Numbered from the stretch's first letter, positions 9,513 through 21,999 are shown. The stretch is DNA of 64,000 nucleotides from Mesostigma viride (GCA_009746045.1 RPFO01000167.1:1688011-1752010); one strand, 5' to 3'. Notes: generated by a model not told the origin, from the sequence alone. Translations and numbers: made by a program.

Positions 9513-10239
9513 GGAAAGGCGAAGAAGAAACTCCAGTTCGGTTTCCCCGTGGATCCGCGTCTGGGACTGTGTCCGGAGAGGCCGGCCGTGTTGTTGGCCA
9601 GGCCGCGGTCGGCGCACCAGTTGCACAACCGGGGGCGGGAGGGGCCTCCCTCCCACCCAACGCACCCCACGCACCACCCTTACCGTGCGGTCAGCCAGAA
9701 AAAACGTACGAAGAGTTGATGGCAGAGGCGGCGGCTGCGCAGGGGCAGAAGGCAAAACGTCGGGGAGGGGGCAGGCGAGGGGCGGGGCAGGAGACGGAGG
9801 GTGCCGACGAACCTTCACAGCCGCAGAAGGGTGGTGGTCAGGGCAGAGATGGTGGGGGGCTGCCAGTTGCGGAAAAGGGGGCGGTTTGCACAGCGGTCGA
9901 CCCAATCAGGGACGTTGAGCCAGACGTCCGGATGCGCTTTATGGATGGCGCGAAACTGGGTCGCGGAGGTTGGACTTCGAAATGGGTAGAGGACATGTGG
10001 CTAAACTGGCAGCACAAGTACCCCAAAAGGAAGATTTTCTGCTCTTTGGCACCCTCCTGGGCCGCGAGAAGGAGAAGGTGGTGATCAGATGGTTTGATGA
10101 AGGGTACGAACTCGGTCGGAGTGATGAGAGCGAGAGAAGGTTTCGTTTCCCCCTGAAGTTCGCCAGCGAACATGTTACTCTCCTGAAGGAAGGCGCCAGC
10201 TGGGACAACATTCCTTCACATCGACCTGGCAAGCGATGA
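9513..10239 (+). pseudogene. terminal exon of the unknown gene, one frameshift
   Basis: Begins after CGTGCAG. One frame is Gly/Ala/Pro-rich with K-T-Y-E-E-L-M-A-E-A and runs to about 9970. The coding then appears to move to another frame that reads W-F-D-E-G-Y-E-L-G-R-S-D and ends with TGA at 10237-10239. The C-terminal part (V-V-I-R-W-F-D-E-G-Y) vaguely resembles small SH3-like chromatin-reader barrels, but this is a guess from composition. It is the last coding-like sequence of the compact block; the sequence character changes abruptly after it. Confidence 0.35.
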
Positions 10240-10740
10240 TGGGCAAGGACTTTGCACGAAGTCGCGTTTTGCACGTTTGCCCACCGCAACATTGAGAAAT
10301 GCAGATGTACATAGTAGTTCGATCAGTGACCGCGACTTCTGGAAGTGGCAGTTTAGTAGAAGGGTTGACGTGTCGAATGTATATATGGTGCGGCGCGTCG
10401 AAGGGGATCCACGCTGATTGAGCACTTGCATGTGTTCTTTAAACATATTCGGACATGTATGAAATGAATAAATTGTTTGGACGATTGCAAATTGATTGAT
10501 TGAAGAATGAGATACCATTATTAATTGAAAAATGTAAAACCTTATTGCGAATTTGTACTTCAAACTTTCACATGCATGCCCCAAATTGTGCATTTGTGCA
10601 GGTTTAGCTTATGAGAAGTAGCATTTATCTACAAATATTGAGAAATTTAGGGGCACTTGGGGTTGTTGGCCATGTTCATTCATGATAAAATGGACTTTTT
10701 ATGCTGTAAAATCATATTCCACTAGTCCAAAACGCTGCTT
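10240..10740. other. AT-rich non-coding stretch
   Basis: No gene or repeat recognised. It marks the transition from the compact block to the repeat-rich remainder of the window. Confidence 0.4.
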
Positions 10741-11150
10741 TCATGACGTCAAAAGTACCAGCAATGGCCCTAGGTTGGAGCAGTAGATGTTGGGGACGCC
10801 CTGAAGTGAGACGACTATGCATGGACGCATGGCGCGATAGCACACATCCCTGAGAAGGCCGGGCATATGGCTTTCAATAATGGTACAGCTGCTGCCTTTC
10901 AGGCCGGGCGGCGGATTAATGTAGCTAGGCGTAGCTTCAGGGCTCAGCGCTGCCGCTAAGCTGTGCTGCGTCGAGGTGCGTTTGCTCGTCATGATATTTC
11001 ATGGTCATGATATTGCATCATAATATATAGAGCTCTTCGGGAAAATATATAAGCGTGTGCGTCTTAGAAAGACGAAGCGATTGTGATATTCACGGCCGAA
11101 TTTGGTGCTCAAACGTGAAAGTTGTGAGCGCCGCCGGCAGCCATGGCTAC
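10741..11150 (-). pseudogene. 5' end of a LINE: leader plus ORF1 N-terminus
   Basis: Read on the minus strand, the leader starts around 11150 (CCATGGCTGCCGGCGGCGCT), passes CTTCGTCTTTCTAAGACGC and reaches an ATG at 10992. An 83-codon ORF follows, beginning M-T-S-K-R-T-S-T-Q. The plus-strand element at 50.67 kb has the same leader and begins M-T-S-K-R-S-S-T-Q, so both are 5' ends of one non-LTR retrotransposon family. The A-rich ORF1 N-terminus diverges after about 20 codons and the rest of the element is missing here. Confidence 0.65.
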
Positions 11151-12949
11151 CTCGTGGGTCGTGGTTTTTGTTGTGGAACCAATATGTAGCTTGCTGTTAG
11201 TGTACAGGTCCCCGCCCTGCCAGAGGACTGTGGGCTTCTCGGGGGATTGCTTGTGGCAGATTGACGGTGGACCACAGCTCGCGACGCTGCTGCTGCTGCG
11301 CGCGGGAGTCAGCTCATCGTCCAGTGACCATGGGGTGGAGTGCAGAGTCTTAATCGCGCTGCACCGAAGGAAGCGCACCTTATCCTCTAGGGAGTAAAAT
11401 GTGAGCAGCACTGGCGGGGGAGTTCATGTTCTTGTCCCTCGAGCGAGCCGCGCAGACGGTACCCTCGGAGTGCGATAGTTGCATGCCCCCCCCACGTACG
11501 GGGGGTGAGCCCCATGCGGGTATCAAAGGAGCGTGCCGGACCATCACCTTGGGTCAATATAGACTCGATATGCTCCCCAAGGTCCATGCATGGGGAAGCG
11601 GCGCAGAATCACACAAGTAGCACAATAAGCACATGCCGATCCCTGCCTAGCCTATCGCAAGTCATCGCTTTAAGTGATCGTGGCTAAAGTCGTTCCAGGC
11701 CAGTACGTGGCCACCTTGCCGCGCACGGCCAGGAGCCCGCCATGCAAGGATGTTCAGCACAACACCGCGAACCCGCCAAATTTTGACATAAATTTTTGTC
11801 CGGATTTCGTCCGAGATCTAGATTTTTCCCGCGCCGCGTGAGACGAAAACGACGAAAACACCCATGGCGGTCGAGCATCAGCTAGCGTTCTGAAACCTGC
11901 GTCATTTCAGCCGCCTGAGGTGTCAAAACGAAGCTTACATCACGATTAATCCATGGAATAAGTTTGGAATGATATGCGCTGTGATTGCGACGAGGGCATT
12001 GAGCGGGACAAATATTTTTTTTGCAGCGCACAATTTTTTTCGCGAAATCCAGATTTCTCGGTGGTACGTGTCTCACGGTCTTGGATACGGGAGGAAACGA
12101 AAAACCCGGCACGATAGCTCAGCTTGTTCGTTATAATATTCCCGAAGAGGTTAGTGTTTTCGTTTTTTGAGTTTCGCTTTTAATTTTCCGGCATTTGCGT
12201 GAATAAACTGGGGGGTGCGAAATCCGTCTGTTTCTTGCGTCATGCAATGCATATCTTTATCGTCAGATAATTACCTCTTTAGGCTATGCCCGACCTTCCT
12301 ATACTGCCAGCCTGCGGCAATAAGCCAGCAGGACATATGGCGTGCACGAGATTCCGCGCAAAGGTCCCTAATGGTCTCCCGGCTGTGCAATAAGTGCGGT
12401 AAAAACTGCGAAAATTGCTTATAATGCCTGTAGAAAGCTCTTTGCGACAGTGTTTTCCAAGCGAGTTTATCGTTCTTTTGACGCCCGATACAAAAGGCAA
12501 AGGGGGGCATCGTTTTTAATTAGTCGGCATGCGGTTTCGAGGTGTGATGGGCCGGGCAGAGGACCTCGCCACGACACGCTGGGTTCAAGCTTCGCATCTC
12601 CCGGCAGCCATAAAGAAGCGCAGATTAAGCGAGGTGAGCGAGCTAGAGGGCCCAGGATCGCTGCTAACGCAAGGCAGCTTCTCAAAGGGTAGAGAGCTGG
12701 ATTAATAAGACGTTCTCAAGTGCATTTTGCAGTGGTTATTGCCACCTTGTCCAGATATTTGCCCTCGTCTTTCTGATTTAAAGAGGGATAGGATAACGTT
12801 TCCAACGTTGTTGCTCATTCATTAAAGTAAAGAAAGAGCCTTTTCAGTTGCTGACAACGAGATGGAAGCTGCCTCATGCAAACTACCCATGCAATGCAAG
12901 TGATGCAACGTGAGGCCATGCATGGCTAACGTTGACTTCATGCGTGAGT
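11151..12949. other. no gene recognised
   Basis: Both strands contain only short open frames without domain signatures. A GGTTCAAGC string near 12589 resembles a Pol III B box but has no matching A box or cloverleaf. Confidence 0.4.
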
Positions 12950-14175
12950 TGGGCAGGTGGCTGGCTAGGTGTGTGGCTGGCTAGGTGAACGGGGCGTGTA
13001 TGGAGGGACCTGATGGTGCGGGCGTGCGAGGGCAAGTGGGCGGGCACATGCCTGGCTGGTTTGGGTGTTGGGTGGTTAGGTGGTTTGGTGATCGGGTTGT
13101 TGAGTGGTTAGGTGGTTAGGTAGTTGTGTAGCTGTTGATTGGTTGGTTGGTTGTTCAGTTGCCCTGGAAGTCTTGGGTGGGAGGCTTAGGCTGTAGATGC
13201 TTCAAGGGATTCCTAGACATGGGTGGGTTCAATGGCAGGTGGCTGGCTGAAAGGTGGATGCCTTGGTAAATGGCTGGCCGAGTAGCTGGGAGCACAGGCA
13301 GGTGGAGAGGGTGGGTGGATGGGTGGCTGGTCATGATGGGTAGACGAGTGTTAGGGTGATCGGTTGTAGGCAGATGGCCAGGTGTCTGCGTGATGATAGG
13401 CTTTGGAGACTCCTAAGTGGGTGGGTAGTTAGATGTGTGAGTGAAACAATTGCATGGGTTTGAGGATGGTGGGTTAGTGGTTGGGTGGTTAGGGATGCGT
13501 GTGGGTGGGTGGGTTGGTGGATGGGCCATTGGTGGTTGGTGGCTGGTGGATGTGTAGATGACTAGGTGTGGGTCGGTGGGCGAAGGGACGGGTAGATGGG
13601 CGGGTGGGCGCACAGATATGGATGCGTGGGTGGGTTTATGGTTGGGACCGACTTACCTGATATCGCTGGTGAAGGGCTGTGCAGGTTGGGGGTGAGGTGG
13701 GGGGTGGCTGGCTGAGAAAGTGCATGTGTGGGTGGGTCAGTGGGTATAAGGGTGGGGGGCACTGAGTGGTTGAGTGGGTGGGTGGGTGGGTGGGTCAAGG
13801 GTGGGTGGCCGGATGGTGCATATGGGGCATGCTGGCTGGGTGTTTAGGTGGTTGGGTGGTTGGGTGGTTGGCTCATTGGATGGGTGAATGCTTCCTTATT
13901 ACCTATTATAGGTGTGTGGGTCGCAAGCGCAGGTGCCTTGCTGGGTGGGTGAATGTCCAAGTGGGTTGGTTAAGCTGGTTGGGTGCCTAGGTGCATGCGT
14001 GGTTATATAATAAGGTGGGTTAGCACGTGCACGGCTGGCTGGCTGGCTTTGGTCACTAGGTGGGTGGACGTGTGGGTGGCTGGGTGCACGGGCGCGCAAG
14101 AGTGTAAGCAGTTCATTGGGTGGGTGACCAGGTGGCTGCATGGGTGGGTTACTGCATGGGTGGCTCGGTGCCCAC
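12950..14175. repeat. G/T-rich imperfect satellite (GTGG / GGTTG type)
   Basis: Degenerate tandem runs of GTGGGTGG, GGTTGGTTGG and GCTGGCTG over about 1.2 kb. GGGTGGGTGGGTGGG near 13777 could form a G-quadruplex on the plus strand. The open frames across it are low-complexity artefacts. Confidence 0.7.
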
Positions 14176-14672
14176 AAAGCACAAGAGATGGAGACATGGG
14201 ATATGCCAATTCCATATCACGTGAGCATACGTGGATGCCAGGTGACATGTGCCAGCGGCTGGGTGTCACTTCACCTTGATGTTCGCTCGGCATGTTCTTG
14301 ACATGTATTACACGTATATATCACGCACGGTGCGTGTTGGTAGCAACCAAATGGCTGTGTTCTAGTGACGTGGCATGTATTGTCCACCTTTCCTTCCCAT
14401 TTTGCAATGTGCCAAGTAGTTTAAAGGTATGGTGTTATGGGGTATATATGGACGTGCACTGCGCATCACAGCAATGTGGCATACTGGCAATGTCTACCTT
14501 ACATTATACATTCTGCTAGCTATGGTCACCACTCAGGCATTCACATGCCCCAAGGTTTTGCACGCTGTTTGTACTAGTCATTCTTGAGTTGCCTGCAAAG
14601 AATCAACATGATGTGCCCTAGCTTGGGGAGTGTCTTGGTGGTTAGTGTTGTTAAAATTGTGATAAAAAAGAG

Positions 14673-14876
14673 CCAAAATGGTGACAAATGCAGGCAAATG
14701 TCACCATTTTGGGCTCCGTATGATCTGAATTTTTGCACATGAATTGTGGGGACCCTGTGTCAGGTGTTGGCATGATGACAATAGGTTTGGGTGTCATTCT
14801 GACATTATTTGGATTTAATATTAATTAAAAATTGCCATTTACGACAAATGCTAGCACTATTTTGCTAGCATTTGTC
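14673..14876. repeat. pair of strong hairpins, each followed by GGGCTCCG
   Basis: Perfect inverted repeat 1 has arms 14673-14686 and 14699-14712 (CCAAAATGGTGACA). Inverted repeat 2 has arms 14843-14856 and 14863-14876 (GACAAATGCTAGCA) with a 6-nt loop. Both are followed within a few bases by GGGCTCCG(T/A)ATG, which suggests two diverged copies of one palindromic unit. Confidence 0.7.
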
Positions 14877-15651
14877 ACTAAATAGGGCTCCGAATGCCCT
14901 AGAACTTTGTACAAGGTCAGAACAACTCGTATTCGTCACCCTTGCAAAGTTACAGCATAATCTGATATCAATTATTGTTGCTATGCAAGTGCAAGTGGTT
15001 TAGGTGGCCAGTTTTGGCCTTGGATCTGGAGTTAACTTAAGCAGGGAATACCACGTAAACTTAACATTTTGACTCAACTACTCCACCACTAGCCAGACAC
15101 ATCCCGGGGAGTCGTGGGATCCAATCCTAGGTCAATCCAACCATAAACTTGCCATGGGCCAGAATTTATGTAAAAAAAAGGCCATTTCAAGGTGTTGTGA
15201 GGGCGTCCTAGGGCTGCAGCTGCGAGCGTCCACGGCCGGTGCCAGCTAGCTAGAAAATATATTATGTTTCGACTTGATTCAATTGTGCGGGCCAGGTGAC
15301 CAGGTAGGCCGAGGCGCCTGTGCCTAAGAAAGTGCATGAGAAACATAAATATGTGTGCAAATGGACTAATTGCTACTAGTATTAACCCTGGGTTAATTAT
15401 AATTGATTAAGTGAGACAACTAGTCGTATGCAAAATGTATGGAATGTTCAGCACTCTGCGCACCATCTTGGCATGCATTGGGCCAGCTGGCCAGAGTACA
15501 GTTACAAGGTCATTAATATTTCCATCAGTTGCCAGGACAATACGTTATCAAGGAGACAACCAGTACCTTATGGCCCGAAGACATCTCAGACTTCAGAGCA
15601 TATACCCCCAGTCTTTTATTGACAGAATGTAAATTATATATGGGCTCGACC
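14877..15651. other. no gene recognised
   Basis: Non-coding, moderately AT-rich. A solo ATCAAGGAGACAACCAG at about 15547 matches the end of the MITE-like element at 15652. Confidence 0.4.
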
Positions 15652-15884
15652 GCTCGAGCAACCATGGTCCGGATTCTCCCAATTTCTGGCCTGCGCTGGT
15701 TGTCTCCTTGATAGGATCACAACTTGTCAGCACATCGCCAAACAAAGCGGTATCTAGCTGTAGCATTGACGATTTGCTGCCAGTGCTCCCAAGGGCATAT
15801 GCTGGTTGTCTCCTTCCTGATATATCAAGGAGACAACCAGTGCAGGCCAGAAATCGGGAGAATCCGGACCATGGTAGCTCGAGC
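15652..15884. mobile_element. MITE-like element with 61-bp terminal inverted repeats
   Basis: Arms at 15652-15712 and 15824-15884 are near-perfect inverted repeats, carrying GCTCGAG, CCATGGTCCGGATTCTCCC and TTTCTGGCCTGC. An inner palindrome at 15802-15840 (CTGGTTGTCTCCTT / AAGGAGACAACCAG) looks like a second end in tail-to-tail contact. Solo ends recur near 17036-17090 and 18479-18523. There is no coding capacity. The superfamily is undetermined because no clear target-site duplication was found. Confidence 0.65.
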
Positions 15885-16183
15885 CTGCATGCCGTTATCT
15901 TGTCCGCGTGTTCGATCGAGTCGTTCAGGATGATGAAGATGAATGGTGATGGAAATGTGTATCCTTGTGCATTGAAATTATGGCTGGCTTACGTGTAGAG
16001 CGACTAGATGACCTAGACGGCGGGGCCGGAAACAGCATGCTTGATCAGGGCGTGTGTTTCGAGCCGAACTGGCCGGGAGTGTCTATTGGTGAGCACCATT
16101 GCTGCGATCGCTCTCCCACCATTTACGAGGAAATACCCGCAAATGGAAAACCACTGAAAAGGTCTAGCTAGTCAGTCATCACG

Positions 16184-17045
16184 TTAGCCATGCCATGATT
16201 GCAAACGTCCAAGAACTGCACACGGTGCAAAGGCAAAAAGCCGGAGGACAGCACTTTCAAATGTGCGGCGGGAACCAAAAGCCCGCAGATGCCAGAAAAC
16301 ATCGTGTTGCTGCAGCGACGCGACGGTGTGGACAACGAATCCAGTGCCAAGCTCGGAACGGCCGCAAAGGAGATCTGGCATCACAGGGTTCAGATGTGCG
16401 GAGATACTATGCGATCCAGCCGGTCCACGACCTGTTTGTAGAGCTTGTGCCAAGGGGCAGCACCGAACAGATGTGGGTGACGTTGCAAAAAACACCGGAC
16501 TTGACAGAGCATAATGTCTCGGTCATAGTCTTTGACCAATAATCGATGCAAGAGTTCAACAAGAGTCGTGATGAAATCGACACGATAAGAACAAAGACGG
16601 GAAAAACGATGTAACTGAGAAAAAACAACACCATATTTTGCTGCGTGGGAAAGGAGACTGTGAATATCGGGGTAACGAATAAAAGGAATTTGCTGGTATT
16701 TAGGATCCTTGCGCTTATCATAGACAGCCGTACGCCAGCCCTTCTTGTTATGGGTAATGTTAAGATCAAGGTAATTGCAATGAGTATCCTCCGACGTGAG
16801 CTTTAATGTGAGGGACGCTTGCGGGTAGATCTATGCCAGGCAGACCAGCGGTGATATACAAATGGGTTGCGAAATCAGGGTTGTCGAAAGCAATGACATC
16901 ATCAATGTATCGTCATGTGTGGATAAAACGCCTGATGAGAACATCATCGTTTGAGGCAATAAGATTCTCCATGAATGCAAGCTCATAAGTGTATAGATAG
17001 AGGTTTGCAAGGAGCCCGGCACAGTTAGTGGCCACAGGGTCCGGA
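16184..17045 (-). pseudogene. reverse-transcriptase relic (Y-I-D-D box)
   Basis: Minus-strand translation from 17045 reads T-N-C-A-G-L-L-A-N-L-Y-L-Y, then R-Y-I-D-D-V-I-A-F-D-N, the RT catalytic box. It continues with L-D-L-N-I-T-H-N-K-K-G-W, A-V-Y-D-K-R-K-D-P and Y-G-V-V-F-S-Q-L-H-R, the order seen in a widespread group of eukaryotic retroelement polymerases whose RT has C-A-P-L-L-A-D and Y-I-D-D boxes. A TGA replaces the residue before R-Y-I-D-D, and at least one frameshift (after about 16770) separates the halves. It is dead. The clade was not determined, and the N-terminal RT blocks are absent. Confidence 0.6.
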
Positions 17046-17483
17046 TTAATTATCCAGATTTCTGGCCTGTGCTGGTCGTCTCATTATTGAAATGTACACA
17101 GGAGAGGGATTGCCACCAGTTTAATTCAGGAAATACTTCCAATTTCCCTTCCCCACGATGATTGCATTCGCGTACAGAATAAATTGATTGTAGATAGCAG
17201 AAATGATGTTGCTTGCCTCGATGTAGAACTGCCGCACAAGAGCAACTGACACACAAAGACAAAGTAACAGACGTTCAGCGTCCTGGTCCCCAAGCTTGTC
17301 TATGTCATGCCATCCGCAACTCTTATAAGTAATGTGCCGTCAGCAAGGAGTGGTCGAATGCGCCAGCACAAAACAGGCAACAGATGTGCCGGTACATAAT
17401 GATGCAACACTGGATGTAGCGCACTGTCACATGCAACCCCACGAAGCTCTCGCATTGGCACTGTTTTCTTGCGCGCACACACC

Positions 17484-20400
17484 TCAAGCGCAGCAGTCTT
17501 GCAGTCTCCGCCGCTGACAGCTGGGCAGCTCACAGAGGAAGAACTCGGATGCCAGCAGGAAGGGGCGGCTGTCTTTAGTCACCGCGTATCGCGGCAGTGG
17601 GCCTCGAATGCCTTTGCCAAACGCCCAGAACATGGCACCCCACTGGGGGCCGCCGTTATCATCCTGGGACTTGTGTGTGGAGTCGAAAGCGAGCTTTGAA
17701 AAGATGCTGCATGTTGTTGGGGATGGGAGACCTTGGGGTCATGGATAAGGATGTGCATCATCGCCATCGATCATGATGTGAACAATATTGCACAGAGCTA
17801 GTGGGCTTAGGCTACTAGGCTACTAGGCAAGTGGGCTTAGGCTACTGGGCAAGTGGGCAATTAGGCTAGGCAGACGCCTGGCGGTTCAGGTATTATTGGA
17901 TACCTCAAAAGACTGCTACTAATGCTTTAACTGAAGAAGTTTAGGATTCAATGAGCATGACTGAGAGGGTGCACCTAGCACACTCCTTGGGCTTCCCGGC
18001 CCCTAGAAGCAAGGGCACATAGGGTTGTGTGCACCATTTCATCCAGGCATCGGCTGGCCATTGCATAACAGCCAGCGAGCGCGCGGGGTCCTGTACCTTT
18101 GTTGAGCTTGCCCTCGCCGTACACCCCAGGCTCTGGCGGCAGAGGCTTCCCTGCCGCACCGCCATCAGCGACACGGAGAGAAGAGGCGGAAACCACACAT
18201 GGCCAGGTGGTTGTCAAGTATCGCCGCCACACAGGGGAAAGAAATCAGGCCATTGCAAGCCGGTGATGTCAGTGAGCCACCGACCACACGCGTGGCTCGA
18301 CCCCTCCCCATTCCACAGTCAGATGACGGCCAACGACAGCCGATAGCCTCGCTCATCATACATTACAGACTTGTCCAATGGAGTGGACCACATTCGTTCG
18401 GGGGATGCCCACAGACAAAGAAACAACAGCGACGGAATTCTGGTTGTTTGGAGAAATATACTATGATTATATATACTATGATTCTCCCGATTTCTGGCCT
18501 GCGCTAGTTGTCTCCTTGATACTATGCTACACGGGGCCCATCTCTGGGAATGAAGCATGCAAGCGTGTTCAGAGCTTCTTGTCTCGACCAAAGCTTGTCT
18601 TCCGAAGTTTGCCTTCCAAAGCTTGTCTTCCCAGTTTGGCTATCCAGCAACAGCACAAGGAGGTGGAAACCGTGCACAAATTTTTCCATGCACTCTCATA
18701 CTTGTGTTAAATAGGGGAAACCCGAGTATTCTGTCGAATACTCAAGGAGCATGTCGAGGAGCTCCGCGCGGCACACGTACTCACCGATGATGGCAAACGT
18801 CCACGTGCGCACCACCTTGGTGCCCGCTCGAGGCCTGGACGCGGTCCAACGTTTCTGGCATCATTCGCGGGGATGGCTGGGTGCATGGGAGAGAGACAAG
18901 ACCAATACCCAATGGACAAGAACGCCCAAACGGAACCAACCTGGAAAAAATCGTCATGTTTGACATCAACATCAGAGGGGCACGGGTGGAACTTGAGATA
19001 GCAGTTAAGCATGCGATGAATTTGTGACAGGGTTCCAGGGAGCCTGAGACCATGAAAAGGCCTTCGACGAAAACAAATCCGACATGCAAACTAAAATGGG
19101 ATGCGAAACGAGGCAGAACACTCCAAGCGAAAAAAAAAGGCAGTTCTAAAGTGAATGAAGCACATTAGAGTGGCCCACGCATACACACTATCAAGGAACA
19201 AGCGGTCGACGCACAAGGCTCACATCAACGCTCCTGCACACGACCCTTTTTCTAGCTGAAGCAATAGAGCAGGCCCGATGAACGGGCACAGGCCCCGGCG
19301 AGTTGGCAACCAGCAAATGGCAGTGCCCATGCTAGCAACCAGCGTGCACGGACACGATGGCACCCGTGCCAGCATAATGAAAGACGCAGGATGCACGCAC
19401 TTGACGTACGGAGGTTGTTGATGGCATGTAAACCGGTGCAACCGATGTGGCCTGCTAGACCTGTCATCAACCGCTTGTATGATAGCACACGCTAGCGCAG
19501 GGTAGCAGGTGTTTCCTTTGGTTGAAACGATCGCAAACGGATGGTGGAGAGGGAAGATGGTCTAAGACGGTCTAAGACGGGCGGAGGGAAGACGGTCTAA
19601 GCGGCGGAACGAACGCAACATTTTCACAATCCGTAGTGCCGGTTCCTGGGTTCTGGCGAAAGCAGCAAGGGCGGCAAGCTCTGAAATGGCCATAAGAGAA
19701 ACCACTTAGGCAAATTTGGACATGGGACAATTCTAGATTTATCCCAAATGGGCTGGTTTCTTTTGTTCTGCGCAATCACAGTGCTCACAATGCACGACAT
19801 AGGCAACTGCACGTGAATGGCCGTGTGCTGATAGGCACCACATGCCATATCCAGAGCCCTGAATTGTCAGGAGGGGGTCCTATGGGAGGACGTTATCTGG
19901 AAGGACTAGTTGCATTATAAAGTGGGTGACTACACTGTCTTTCTGCCTGAATCCACGGTTGTCAAAAGGCTACCGCCCTGATTGAGGAGGATGGTGTGCC
20001 TTGCACATTGGCCAACAGTGAAGCAGCCGATCGAGCCCGGAGCCTAGATCACGGAAGTGACAACAGGCATTCGCGATAGCCCACGCAATCCTCTAACTCC
20101 ATCTCCATCCATCAATAAAGACCTTCCTCCACAACATGTGAAATGTGCATCTAAGACCAAGTGCCATGCACTGGATGTGGTTAACATGACTGAGAACCAG
20201 GAACGATGACAGGCGCTACAATGACCCATGCACACTCAGGCACATCAGCGTGGAAGATTGTGACTAGCGACCGTCCCCATCTGTGACCTGGCTCACGGTT
20301 TGCATCATGGCAGGTATTCACTGGCTAGCTAGACTTTGTCACAATGCTCAAATCCTTTGCCCCCAGAAGGGGCCTGAAATCGGTCTAATAGGAAGAATGA

Positions 20401-21148
20401 GATGCAATAGCGGGCTAATGACGTATGCTGAGGCTTTTTTTTCTACCTGGATGTTGCGAGTCAACTAGGCATGCACCCCATGATTCTGAAACTCGGCACG
20501 TCCGTTCTAGCTCTTCCCAACATCAATTTCTTGTGTTCCTCTTTGACAGCGCTAAGGATACCCAAGAGATCAACAGGCGATGGCGGGAGGGCAAAGGACC
20601 ATCTGGCACGACCAGCTCGCAAGGACCATCTGGCAGCAGCGGATTGGCCAGCTCGCCACTGTTACAAATGAAGATACGCACCAGTAACAAGTTTTTGTTT
20701 GTCGACGGCGGCAGAATCCATCAGGTAGGGGCTGTTTACTCCATCGAAAGAAAACTTTCGGTTATGCATGATGAACCGGCCATCCAGAATCCGGACAAAA
20801 GGGTCTCAAACTGGGCCCTCAACCTGAGCGGACTTGGGTAATGGGCCCTCAGCCTGGGCTGCAGGCTTGGGCAGTTCCTTGGAAGATGCCGCAATCTGAC
20901 GAAGGACGTCAACGTCAAGATTCCGGTAAGGGCATCAATAGTCATTTCTTGCGCGTGAGGTGCACAACCAGCAACATAGCCTTTCCCCCCTCCCCAATAT
21001 TTCACTCACCAATTAAAACACAAACCAGATATATAATGCCAGCTTCGTACACATCGGCCATAGGGTGACATACCTGACGAGGAACGAAGCACAAAGTGCA
21101 GCTAGCAACAGCAGAGAGAGGCCTGGCCAGGAGATTCATTGCGTGCAT
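17484..21148 (-). pseudogene. GH5 mannanase pseudogene (fourth copy)
   Basis: Five exon-like pieces match the three other GH5 genes in order, with conserved junction phases. Putative signal exon: 21074-21148 (M-N-L-L-A-R-P-L-S, donor GTATGT). Exon 2: 20682-20895, in frame except for a TGA just before D-P-F-V-R, then F-D-G-V-N-S-P-Y-L-M-D. Exon 3: 18785-18854, 70 nt instead of 66, so frameshifted before V-V-R-T-W. Exon 4: 18097-18150 (P-G-V-Y-G-E-G-K-L). Last exon: 17484-17706 (G-G-P-Q-W-G-A-M-F-W-A-F-G), ending in TGA. The exons carrying both catalytic glutamates are missing between 18.1 and 17.7 kb. It lies head to head with GH5 gene 1, about 0.85 kb apart. Confidence 0.8.
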
Positions 21149-21999
21149 TGCGGCGCGAAGTCCTGCAGGCCGCATTTGGGACGCAGTAGGACCTGCAGGA
21201 GTTTGTACCATGCCCGACCTTACGCCGTTCGGTCATGCAAGCGCATTTGAAACATGGCGGCGATGTTCATGAATTTTTTTTATTCCTTGTTTATGAATTC
21301 ATTTTTTTAATGTTCATTTTCTTTTTCCCTCCCATGAGTCAGGAATCTGAGACATTTTGTAAATGCTGCTGGCGTTCAGCCCTGAACATGGCGGGGCATC
21401 TCTCGGGCCGCTCAGTAGTTCATGCTTTCCATTTTTATGTTTTCAGCCAACCAAGGCAAGCGCACACGTGATGAAAAAGAAGCGTGTGCCAAGAATATAT
21501 GCTTACCTACCAAAAAAAAAACACACCGTTGCCCCTTTTTTTCCGGTGAAATGGGTGTTAGTTCCGTTGCCCCTTAGTTGTCCTCTGTAAGTTTGCTACA
21601 GTACTGTAAATGATGGAAGCTATAAGTTTGGCGCCAAATTTAGGACACGTGGCGCTCGCACCAAACATGAACGCAACTGCCCGCTGATACTGGGCGATCT
21701 GAAGTTCCTACTTTGCCGGTTCAGCCTACCACACAGGTGTAACGTGCACGATTCTTGGTGGGCGGCAGGTTCCACGTTGGATATTTACACTCGCCTCCAA
21801 TGAATATGGTGCCACCTGGAAGCTGCCCTGCGGCCTGCGCACTTACTCCAATGCCACAGCAGCAGAAAAAGGATACAACAGCGTGCATTACCTGTGGTTT
21901 TGCGAACATTTTTGTATTTATCTAGGTCGTGGGCACTCATTCCAACCGCTCTTTCACAGGCTACGACCCGTGTGATCCCGCAAAACGTTAGGCGTCACC
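21149..21999. promoter_or_regulatory. shared upstream region between divergent GH5 copies
   Basis: An 850-bp non-coding interval between the start codons of the minus-strand pseudogene and plus-strand GH5 gene 1. No clear TATA box or other element can be assigned; it is listed because any promoter of either copy must lie here. Confidence 0.35.

Noticed and set aside
12580-12610. tRNA gene
   Set aside because: A B-box-like GGTTCAAGC exists but no A box, acceptor stem or cloverleaf can be drawn.
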